Shown piece after piece: positions 53,693 through 61,567 of a DNA stretch of 64,000 nt. Source of the stretch: Balneola sp. (lineage in GTDB: Bacteria > Bacteroidota > Rhodothermia > Balneolales > Balneolaceae); NCBI GenBank assembly GCA_028284195.1, contig JANQSE010000006.1, positions 558,001-622,000 on the forward strand, in the 5' to 3' direction. Position numbers and translations under genes: made by a program. The notes beneath the pieces are model-generated. The model was given only the letters and a program-made list of their open reading frames with translations, made no database searches and was not told the origin of the DNA. Position 1 is the first letter of the stretch; each line of letters begins with the position of its first letter.

Positions 53693-55056
53693 TGAAGAAA
53701 ATTACACTTTTAATCCTGCTCTTTTTTATCGCAGTCCCGTCTCTTTTTGCACAATCTAAACCTGCCCCAGCCGACAGAATAGTAGTTTTGGTTAACAACC
53801 AGGCAATATTAAAATCAGATATCGATCAAAACGTTGCTGATTACATACGCCAAGCCCAATTTAACAGGCAGAATATTCCATTCACCAAAGAACTGTGGTA
53901 CACTTTTCTTGAAGCTGAGATCGATAACAAAATTCTGTTAGAGAAGGCTAAGATAGATTCTGTAATTATCTCGGATGAACAGGTTAATCTGGCAATGGAT
54001 AGTCGTATTAGCCAAATAATACAGCAAGCTGGAAGCGAAAAAGCTGTAGAAGAAGCATTTGGAAAATCTATTATACAATTAAAAGCAGATTTCAGAGAAA
54101 ATTTCCGGGAGCAAATGACTGCAAGCGAAGTGCAATCACAAAAAATGCGCTCTATAACTATTAGCAGGCCAGAAGTTCAAGAGTTTTTTGACTCTATTCC
54201 TAAAGATTCGCTTCCAACCATTCCCGAACAGGTGGCATTATCTCATATTGTAAAACTTCCTAAACCGAAAACAGATGCTAAAGACGATGCTTTTCAACTT
54301 GCTTCTTCATTGCGTGATTCTATTATCAACAAACAAGCAACATTTGAAGAATTAGCAAGACGCCATGGAATGGACAATACAGCTCAAAGAGGTGGTAAGC
54401 TTCCTAAGATGGGGTTAAATGAATTAGTAGCTGAATATTCTGCCGCTGCTGCTGCCTTACAAGAAAATCAAATCTCAGAAGTAGTAGAAACAGAATTTGG
54501 ATTTCATGTGATTCGGCTGGATAAACGTGTTGGTGATCAAATTGAGACCAGCCATATTCTAATTCGGGTTGATTCCGAACAGCTGGATACTGATGCATCT
54601 ATTTTTGAGCTAAATGCAATTCGTGATAGTCTTTTGAACGACCCCTCCCTTCTGTTTTTAACTATGGCCAGGCGTCACAGCGATGATCCTTCAACTGCCA
54701 GTTCCGGTGGTAAAATTGTAGACCCACAAACACAAGAGCGATTAATTCCACTTACCCGATTAGATCCAGCCCTATATAGAATCGCTTTGCTAATGGATGA
54801 AGTAGGGCAAATTTCAGAACCAAAGCCATTTAATCCAAATGGAGCAAATGCCGGAAAAGCCTACCGAATCGTTCGTTTGGATGAACAAATTCCCGAGCAC
54901 ACAGCAAGTATGGAAATGGACTATGAACGGTTAAAATCTATAGCCTTGCAGCAAAAACAAAACCTGGAATACCAGAAATGGCTAAAAGAGCTGCGAAATG
55001 ATATTTATATAGAATACAGAATTCCAAAAATGGATTTGGGAGTAGCCCAGAAATGA
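53692..55056 (+). CDS. surA: Periplasmic chaperone SurA
   Basis: 454 residues. Signal peptide ends SLFAQ. The N-terminal chaperone domain starts DRIVVLVNNQAILKSDIDQ, the SurA signature. Two parvulin domains follow: VALSHIVKLPKP through FGFHVIRLDKR, and ETSHILIRVD through YRIVRLDEQ. A C-terminal helix returns to the core. The length matches the SurA of Bacteroidota. It overlaps the previous gene by one base and moxR by four, so the five genes from 50860 to 58131 are probably one operon. Confidence 0.9.
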   Translation: MKKITLLILLFFIAVPSLFAQSKPAPADRIVVLVNNQAILKSDIDQNVADYIRQAQFNRQNIPFTKELWYTFLEAEIDNKILLEKAKIDSVIISDEQVNLAMDSRISQIIQQAGSEKAVEEAFGKSIIQLKADFRENFREQMTASEVQSQKMRSITISRPEVQEFFDSIPKDSLPTIPEQVALSHIVKLPKPKTDAKDDAFQLASSLRDSIINKQATFEELARRHGMDNTAQRGGKLPKMGLNELVAEYSAAAAALQENQISEVVETEFGFHVIRLDKRVGDQIETSHILIRVDSEQLDTDASIFELNAIRDSLLNDPSLLFLTMARRHSDDPSTASSGGKIVDPQTQERLIPLTRLDPALYRIALLMDEVGQISEPKPFNPNGANAGKAYRIVRLDEQIPEHTASMEMDYERLKSIALQQKQNLEYQKWLKELRNDIYIEYRIPKMDLGVAQK

Positions 55057-56045
55057 CAGAAAATAACAACGCAGTAGAACTTGCAAACGAGTTTACTGAA
55101 TCATTCAATGCTATAAAAGCAGAGATACATAAAGTTGTAATTGGTCAGGAAGATATTATTGACCTTCTTTTAATCTCACTCTTTTCGCGCGGTCATTGTG
55201 TTTTGGTAGGTGTTCCAGGTCTTGCAAAAACCCTGCTAATCAGAACACTGGCAGATACTCTTGGGCTTTCTTTCAACAGAATTCAATTTACTCCTGATTT
55301 AATGCCTGGCGATATAACAGGTACAGAGATTATTGAAGAAGAAAAAGAAACAGGGAAAAAAGCATTCAAGTTTATAAAAGGCCCTATTTTCGCCAATATT
55401 GTACTTGCGGATGAAATAAACAGAACACCACCTAAAACACAAGCTGCCTTACTAGAAGGCATGCAAGAATATCACGTAACTACAGCCGGGCAAACATATA
55501 ATTTAGATACTCCCTTTTTTGTACTGGCAACGCAAAACCCTATTGAACAGGAAGGAACCTACCCTCTTCCGGAAGCTCAGCTAGACCGTTTTATGTTTAA
55601 CGTTTGGGTTGATTATCCTTCTTTTGAAGAAGAAAAGCAGATCGTTAGTAAAACTACTTCTACACAGGATGTAAGTACTTCGGCTGTATTGGATAAAGTT
55701 AAAATTGAACAGCTTCAAGATTTGGTTCGAAAAGTACCTGTTCCTGAAACCGTTCTTGATTATGCAGTAAAAGTTGTTGGAGCTACTCGTCCGGATTCTG
55801 AAACAGCTCCTGATTTCATTAAAAAGTATTTGAGTTGGGGTGCTGGGCCAAGAGCTTCTCAATACCTTATATTAGGCGGCAAAGCCAGGGCTTTATCCCA
55901 GGGGCGATTCAATGTTACTATTGAGGATATCAATTCCCTTGCAGTTCCGGTTCTTCGCCACCGTATCGTAAATAATTATGCTGCTGAAGCCGAATGTTAT
56001 ACTACTGTGAAATTAATCGAAATGATTATCGAAAGCCTGGGTTAA
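55053..56045 (+). CDS. MoxR-family AAA+ ATPase
   Basis: 330 residues. Walker A GVPGLAKTLL, Walker B VLADEINRTPPKTQAALLEGMQE, sensor 1 ATQNPIEQEGTYPLPEAQLDRFM. It acts as a chaperone-like ATPase, usually with a VWA protein. The VWA gene follows 1 bp downstream, while the DUF58 gene that often completes the set is absent from this window. Confidence 0.95.
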   Translation: MTENNNAVELANEFTESFNAIKAEIHKVVIGQEDIIDLLLISLFSRGHCVLVGVPGLAKTLLIRTLADTLGLSFNRIQFTPDLMPGDITGTEIIEEEKETGKKAFKFIKGPIFANIVLADEINRTPPKTQAALLEGMQEYHVTTAGQTYNLDTPFFVLATQNPIEQEGTYPLPEAQLDRFMFNVWVDYPSFEEEKQIVSKTTSTQDVSTSAVLDKVKIEQLQDLVRKVPVPETVLDYAVKVVGATRPDSETAPDFIKKYLSWGAGPRASQYLILGGKARALSQGRFNVTIEDINSLAVPVLRHRIVNNYAAEAECYTTVKLIEMIIESLG

Positions 56046-56046
56046 G

Positions 56047-58131
56047 GTGGAATTTCAAGGGCTACAAAACAGTCTGCCGGTTTTAGTTGTAGCAATTACC
56101 TGCATTCTGGTTTGTATTCTGTCTTGGTTTTCATACAAAAGATATACTTCTATCTCCGGCGTTTGGAAGCTGGTACTTTCTTCTTTCCGTGGACTAGCTT
56201 TTATTATTCTGATCTTATTATTTATGAACCCTTTCTTCCGTTCAGAAACCGAAGTTCAGATAAAGCCTAAAATTGCTGTTCTCTTAGATGGTTCTGAAAG
56301 CACTACCATTTCAAAAAATACCTACCGTGGAATGGAAGATTATAGAACGGTGATTGCCCGGATCAGAGATAACCCTGAAAATACTGAGCTTGAATTCCTT
56401 AGTTTTGGAAATAGCGTTCAAGTTGAAGATCCCGGTACATTTTCTCCTGCTTCATCATCAACAAATCTTTATGATGCTATTGAATACATAGTAACTTCGG
56501 ATGGAGAGTATGAATCAGCGATTTTAATAAGTGATGGAATCATATCATTAGGAAAAAATCCTGTTGTCGAAGCTTCCAATTCTCCCATCCCTATTCATGT
56601 AATTTCTATTGGCGACACTAGCAAAGTTAAAGATATTGCCATAAAAAATATTTATGCTAATGGAACAGGGTTTACTAACACAAAGCATAACGTTACAGTA
56701 GAACTATCTCATTTCGGATTTAGTGATAAAAACGTCAGAGTACTTATAAAATCAGGAACTTCAATACTGGAAGCCAAAAGCATCTCTCTCCAAAAACACA
56801 AAGAGATTGAAAGTATAGAGTTTGAGATAGAACTATCTGAAGAAGGCTTAAAACAATACGAAATTGAAGTAGAATCCATTGCTGGAGAGTGGGTTACCAA
56901 AAATAACTCCAGTTCTTTTTCAATTGATGTTTTGGATAGCAAAACTAAAATATTACACATAGCAGCAGGTGTTCATCCTGATGTAAAAGCTATCCGTTCT
57001 TTGCTGGCCCGTGATCAAAATATTGAATTGAGTACCTATACCTACCTGGGTTCATTACCTGCTTTAAAAAATATTCGGGAACATAGTTCTTTCGATCTGG
57101 TTATCCTGCATGGTGCTATTCTTAGTTCAGTTTTAACCGAACTTGGCATTACCATTTCTGATACTCCTACCCTGTTTATTACATTACCTGACAGACAATC
57201 TATGTTATCAGCAGAGCCTTATTCGGTGATTGATAATGACACTCCTGATTTGTTTGATGTAACACTCCAATTAAACGAAGAACAAGCTAATCATCCAATC
57301 TTGGAGGTTGATGAAATCAATCTTTCTACATTAGCCCCCATTCAATCATCTATTCAGGCATTAAACACGTATCCCAATGCTCTAACACTCTATTACTCTA
57401 ATTTTCAGAATATACCAACAGCTTCGCCTGTAGTATCCATTTTGGAGCAAGGCAGCCTGCGTAAAAGCCAATTGAATGCTTCGGGATGGTATAAAATGTA
57501 TTTAAGCCCAAACACTCCGGAAAGAAATTTCATTATACAGCTGCTTTCGAACCTGGCAGACTGGACTTCTTCTGACCCGGATAACAGATTGCTTAAAATA
57601 AGGCCAATTAGTAATTCATTTTCATCCGGCGAGCAACCCGTGATCAATGCCGGCCTTATAAACGAGAATGGAGTTGTAGAATCTGAAGCAGTGATAGAGC
57701 TTACTATTTCGGGTGAAAGCTTTAGTTCTGATTTTACAATGAACAATCTTGGAAGTGGAAACTATTCTTTACAAGTTCCCGAACTTCCGAAAGGAAGGTA
57801 TAGCTTTTCTGCGACCGCACGGAAAGGAAACAGAGATATAGACAGTCAATCCGGAGAATTTATAGTAACAGAGTCGAACGTAGAACTTTCTAACACAGTA
57901 AGAAATGATGATCTATTGAGTAGTATTGCTGCGAATTCAGGGGGTACATTCTTTAATTTTACATCTGTTGGTGAGTTCTGGTCTTCGCAGAAAGTAATTA
58001 AGAATCTTGAATCATATACAGAAACCAAGGAAAGCTTCTTCTTCCCTGTCCGCAGTATATTCTGGTTTGTAATAGTACTTTTATTGCTAGGTTCGGAATG
58101 GCTTGTACGAAAACGATTTGCCCTTCCTTAG
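56047..58131 (+). CDS. VWA-domain membrane protein, MoxR partner
   Basis: 694 residues from a GTG start 1 bp after moxR. Two N-terminal membrane helices (about 11-28 and 44-61) are followed by a von Willebrand A-like domain with the metal site D81-G-S-E-S85 in LLDGSEST. A long periplasmic region follows with Ig-like and GATase-like stretches. One C-terminal helix (about 667-685) ends next to VRKRFALP. This is the Bacteroidota layout of BatA/B-like regulators. It converges on the histidine phosphatase gene with 3 bp between stops. Confidence 0.82.
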   Translation: MEFQGLQNSLPVLVVAITCILVCILSWFSYKRYTSISGVWKLVLSSFRGLAFIILILLFMNPFFRSETEVQIKPKIAVLLDGSESTTISKNTYRGMEDYRTVIARIRDNPENTELEFLSFGNSVQVEDPGTFSPASSSTNLYDAIEYIVTSDGEYESAILISDGIISLGKNPVVEASNSPIPIHVISIGDTSKVKDIAIKNIYANGTGFTNTKHNVTVELSHFGFSDKNVRVLIKSGTSILEAKSISLQKHKEIESIEFEIELSEEGLKQYEIEVESIAGEWVTKNNSSSFSIDVLDSKTKILHIAAGVHPDVKAIRSLLARDQNIELSTYTYLGSLPALKNIREHSSFDLVILHGAILSSVLTELGITISDTPTLFITLPDRQSMLSAEPYSVIDNDTPDLFDVTLQLNEEQANHPILEVDEINLSTLAPIQSSIQALNTYPNALTLYYSNFQNIPTASPVVSILEQGSLRKSQLNASGWYKMYLSPNTPERNFIIQLLSNLADWTSSDPDNRLLKIRPISNSFSSGEQPVINAGLINENGVVESEAVIELTISGESFSSDFTMNNLGSGNYSLQVPELPKGRYSFSATARKGNRDIDSQSGEFIVTESNVELSNTVRNDDLLSSIAANSGGTFFNFTSVGEFWSSQKVIKNLESYTETKESFFFPVRSIFWFVIVLLLLGSEWLVRKRFALP

Positions 58132-58134
58132 TTG

Positions 58135-58662
58135 TCATTTAGCAGATGATTCTATTTCCACTGTTCCTTTGCCTACTTCATTAGCAGTTACTATAAAAAT
58201 TTCGTCATAGGCTTTTTCATCGAGTTGTTGAAATTTATCCTCCCCAATCATTTTGTTAACTAAAAAAGGGGTTGTGTTTGAGTGTCCTACTATTAATACA
58301 ATCTCTCCCAAATGACTGGCAATCAATGAATTAATGAAGTTGATAGGATCTCTCGGATCGTACTCATTTAACTCAATATCAAATTCGTTTAAGGTTGGCT
58401 GAGCAGTTAATTGTGTTCGCTTATATGGTGTAGAATAAACCGCATCAACTTTTGAATAAGTTTTTTTAAGCCAGTTAACAATCCTTTTGGCTCTTTCTTC
58501 TCCCACTTTTGATAGTGGAGGATTTCTGGTACCGTCATCTGCTTTTTCAGCGTGGCGAATAAATATTAACGTAGCTTTTTTTTGTGTATCATCAGCATTT
58601 TGTGCGCTTGCTGTTGGTACTGCACATAAAACCAGTAGGGAAAGAAGAATTATTTTTTTCAT
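58135..58662 (-). CDS. Exported histidine phosphatase (SixA/PGM-like)
   Basis: 175 residues with a Sec signal peptide (ending TASAQ), so it is periplasmic or exported. The catalytic His is in IRHAEKA and the second His in LIVGHSNTTP, with arginines in RNPPLSKVGEERA and YKRTQLTA. It belongs to the branch-1/SixA-like histidine phosphatases; its substrate is unknown. Confidence 0.9.
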   Translation of the reverse strand: MKKIILLSLLVLCAVPTASAQNADDTQKKATLIFIRHAEKADDGTRNPPLSKVGEERAKRIVNWLKKTYSKVDAVYSTPYKRTQLTAQPTLNEFDIELNEYDPRDPINFINSLIASHLGEIVLIVGHSNTTPFLVNKMIGEDKFQQLDEKAYDEIFIVTANEVGKGTVEIESSAK

Positions 58663-58690
58663 GGTATTGCTATTATTGAGTTACGATAAT

Positions 58691-58721
58691 AAAAAAAGGC
58701 CAGCCGATTGGCTAACCTTTT
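58691..58721 (-). terminator. Terminator of the coiled-coil gene
   Basis: On the minus strand AAAAGGTTAGCC, loop AATC, GGCTGGCCTTTT with two G-U pairs, followed by a run of T. It lies 20 bp after the stop of the 58741-59964 gene. Confidence 0.75.
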
Positions 58722-58740
58722 CTTTCTCATCCATAATGTT

Positions 58741-59964
58741 TTACTTCATAATTAAAGCAACGATTAAAACTATAAAGGCTAGGATCCCAAATCCGATAAG
58801 AAAAACAATACCAAGCGAAAGTGGTTTTGAAGCATCGCCCCAAGCATCTATTTTTGAATCGATAGAGGCTATTTGAGAAGTTGTTAATACATCTGCTTCC
58901 ACGATATACTCGTTCCAATCATCCAGCACTTTTGTGGTCCAGAATTCGCTAAATGTTTTAAAATCTTCGTACGTGTTGTTTCCCAATATTGCTCCGTTAC
59001 TTCCTTTAGTTGCTTCTGTAACAAAATTATCAAGAGCGGTAAAAAAGCTGGAATTGTTATCAAAAGCTCCAATATCAACATTTTTTATTTCCAGAAAAGA
59101 ATCCAAAGAATTCCACATTGATAATGATGCACTTGCTTTCCAATCTCTAAGATTTGAACTAATCTGTTGGTTCCATCTCGATTTGTCATTTCCTCCATAA
59201 ATAGCAAGCAGTTTATCACCAATGTTATTCCAAACGTTCTGCACTTTATGCTGCAAGGCATAGATTCTTAGATAATCTTCGGTAGTGAGAACATTTGATT
59301 TTGCTTTTGCAGATTCAATGTTCTCTGTTAACATTGAATTGATAATTACCAAGGGATTTTCTTCAGAACTAACCGTTTTAGCCCGATTTTTAGCAAGTTC
59401 GTTGATACTTCCCGGAACTATTGAATCATAGGTTATCAATAAAGAATCAATCATATCAAAAATAAACTGATCTCTTTGTTCTACGCTTTTTCTATACCGG
59501 GTTACCAACTCAGAAAGCTTTCTTTCACTTTCTTCGGACATAGCTATGGCCTTTCTTAAAGAGTCACTTTTTAAGTTTAGTTTAGCTAGCTCTGATTTGA
59601 ATCTTGTAACCTCATCAGAAAGCAAGCTTAGCCGTTCTGCCTGGTTTTCTATAATCAGCAGTTTATGCTCGGTACTTCTTGCATTACTCTTAAGCGTTGC
59701 AATTTTGGAATCGAAAGATTCTGGATATAAGGCATAGTCGAGCATTTTATAATGGTTTATAAACCTGGACCTAAATCGCTCAATCCCACCGATCAAACTA
59801 TCAATATCTGCAATTGAGCTGGAAGCTTCTATTCCCTGTATGATGGCAGCATAGCTTGCCTCAAATTCTTCTTTTATTTGGTAGTCAGATTGTTGGGCTG
59901 ATCCAGCTTGAACACTCAAAAAAGCAATTAATAAGGCTGCGATGTACTTTATTGAATTTTTCAT
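58741..59964 (-). CDS. Secreted coiled-coil protein with C-terminal membrane anchor
   Basis: 407 residues. The signal peptide ends VQAGSAQ. The central part is helical with a clear coiled coil at about 85-150 (RSTEHKLLIIENQAERLSLL, ELAKLNLKSDSLRKAI). One C-terminal helix (about 382-406, LGIVFLIGFGILAFIVLIVA) anchors it in a membrane with the bulk outside the cytoplasm. No known domain was recognised. It overlaps the upstream lipoprotein gene by 4 bp (ATGA), so the two are translationally coupled. Confidence 0.75.
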   Translation of the reverse strand: MKNSIKYIAALLIAFLSVQAGSAQQSDYQIKEEFEASYAAIIQGIEASSSIADIDSLIGGIERFRSRFINHYKMLDYALYPESFDSKIATLKSNARSTEHKLLIIENQAERLSLLSDEVTRFKSELAKLNLKSDSLRKAIAMSEESERKLSELVTRYRKSVEQRDQFIFDMIDSLLITYDSIVPGSINELAKNRAKTVSSEENPLVIINSMLTENIESAKAKSNVLTTEDYLRIYALQHKVQNVWNNIGDKLLAIYGGNDKSRWNQQISSNLRDWKASASLSMWNSLDSFLEIKNVDIGAFDNNSSFFTALDNFVTEATKGSNGAILGNNTYEDFKTFSEFWTTKVLDDWNEYIVEADVLTTSQIASIDSKIDAWGDASKPLSLGIVFLIGFGILAFIVLIVALIMK

Positions 59965-60434
59965 GACTCTCTCTCCTCTTTTTTATTGATTCCTTTTTCA
60001 TTTAATGAGATAATTTTAGATGTCTTTGTATCTATCAGCTGTATATATGGATGCCTTAGATTAAATGCAGGTGCTTCCAAGCCTGTTTCTGAAACTGCAA
60101 TTCTTTCCTTCAATCTTAATCCGCTATCAATAGGCTCCATCACATATACATTAGAAAACCCGTTTGCGGTAATAAAGTAGTAACCACGTTGATTTCGGAT
60201 CAACCTTACCTTCTCTACTTTAACCGAAGAGCTATCTTTCATTTCCTGGTATTGAAATGGAAGTATATTAAATGAAATAGCATACCTCGCATCGGTTACT
60301 GTTCCGTCATAGGTTGGAACAAGCACACTCTCGACCTGTTGTGCGTAATTTACATTCTCTACTTTAAATGTTTTACAAGCGGAAGTAAATACAAATGCCG
60401 CTAAAACCAGAAAAAACCATCTTGATGTTTTCAT
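59961..60434 (-). CDS. Lipoprotein of unknown function
   Basis: 157 residues. A lipobox TSAC gives the lipidated C20. The remainder is beta-rich (VRLIRNQRGYYFITANGFSNVYVMEP), like a small beta-propeller blade or lipocalin-like piece, with a basic C-terminus. A purine-rich AAAAGGAGAGGG lies before the ATG. It overlaps the coiled-coil gene and probably forms an envelope complex with it. Confidence 0.72.
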   Translation of the reverse strand: MKTSRWFFLVLAAFVFTSACKTFKVENVNYAQQVESVLVPTYDGTVTDARYAISFNILPFQYQEMKDSSSVKVEKVRLIRNQRGYYFITANGFSNVYVMEPIDSGLRLKERIAVSETGLEAPAFNLRHPYIQLIDTKTSKIISLNEKGINKKEERES

Positions 60435-60508
60435 CGCCCTCTCCTTTTGATATTAATATTGACTGTATTGTTATCAATTCTAGCACAGAAGACGAAATAT
60501 GTTCCTGG

Positions 60509-61048
60509 TTAAATGATTAGAAGTGATTCAACTTTTTTATGATCTAGCTTTTTTCTCCCATTCAAAAAACCAAGCTCCATAATAAAAGAATAACCAATGA
60601 TAGTACCCCCTAAACGCTTTACCAATTTAGAAGCAGCACAGGCTGTACCACCAGTTGCAATCAGGTCATCATGAATTATTACTTTATCCCCTTTTTTAAT
60701 TGAATCCGCATGGATTTCAACAGAATCGGTACCATACTCTAATTCATAATTTTCACTAATAGTTTCTGCCGGAAGCTTACCGGGCTTTCTAACGGGCACA
60801 AATGAAGCATTCAAAACTTCAGCAATATTAGTCCCAAAAAGAAACCCACGAGACTCTAAACCTACTATAACATCTGCTTCTGAATCCAAAAAAGGTTTTG
60901 AGAGTTCTTGTGTAGTCAAAGCCAAAGCCTTTTTGTCGGCGAGCAATGTAGTAATATCCTTAAACTGTATTCCTTGTTTTGGAAAATCGGGAACTGTTCT
61001 AATTGCCGAAAGTAAATATTTCTTGATGTTTTCCTTTTCGTGGAGCAT
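60509..61048 (-). CDS. apt: Adenine phosphoribosyltransferase
   Basis: Makes AMP from adenine and PRPP. It has 179 residues. Adenine-site IRTVPDFPKQGIQFKDIT, GLESRGFLFG, VRKPGKLPAET and the PRPP loop VIIHDDLIATGGTACAA. It is divergent from tadA with 45 bp between starts. Confidence 0.97.
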   Translation of the reverse strand: MLHEKENIKKYLLSAIRTVPDFPKQGIQFKDITTLLADKKALALTTQELSKPFLDSEADVIVGLESRGFLFGTNIAEVLNASFVPVRKPGKLPAETISENYELEYGTDSVEIHADSIKKGDKVIIHDDLIATGGTACAASKLVKRLGGTIIGYSFIMELGFLNGRKKLDHKKVESLLII

Positions 61049-61093
61049 TATTTTAAATTCGTTGAATTGAAACTAAGATTTTTTCGGCTTAGC

Positions 61094-61567
61094 ATGAAAG
61101 AAAATAACCCTGTTCTCTGGAATACACATCAGCAGTTTATGGCAAAAGCATTACTGCTGGCAGAACAAGCCGGCGAACATGAAGAAATCCCCATCGGAGC
61201 TATTATTGTTAAAGACAATGTCATTATCGGAAAGGGTTATAATCAGGTTGAGCAGCTTAACGACCCAACAGCACATGCAGAAATGATTGCAATATCAGCA
61301 GCATGTGAAACTCTCGGTAATAAATATTTGAACGATTGTACAATATATATAACCCTGGAACCTTGCCCAATGTGTGCCGGTGCGCTGGTTTGGAGTAAAA
61401 TCGGAACAATCGTTTTTGGTGCATCTGATCTAAAATCCGGAGGATGCGGATCGTTATTCAATATTTCCAGTAACAAAGACCTGAATCATCAGATTAAAGT
61501 TGTACAGGGAATTTTGGAAGCTGATTGTGAATATTTATTGAAAGAATTTTTTAAGCAAAGGCGATGA
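61094..61567 (+). CDS. tadA: tRNA-specific adenosine deaminase TadA
   Basis: Converts A34 to inosine in tRNA-Arg. It has 157 residues from the ATG at 61094; the in-frame codon at 61040 lies inside the divergent gap. The zinc site is H61-A-E63 in PTAHAEM and C91-P-M-C94 in EPCPMCAGALVW. The C-terminal FKQRR is typical. The stop directly abuts the stop of the fusion gene on the other strand. Confidence 0.96.
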   Translation: MKENNPVLWNTHQQFMAKALLLAEQAGEHEEIPIGAIIVKDNVIIGKGYNQVEQLNDPTAHAEMIAISAACETLGNKYLNDCTIYITLEPCPMCAGALVWSKIGTIVFGASDLKSGGCGSLFNISSNKDLNHQIKVVQGILEADCEYLLKEFFKQRR

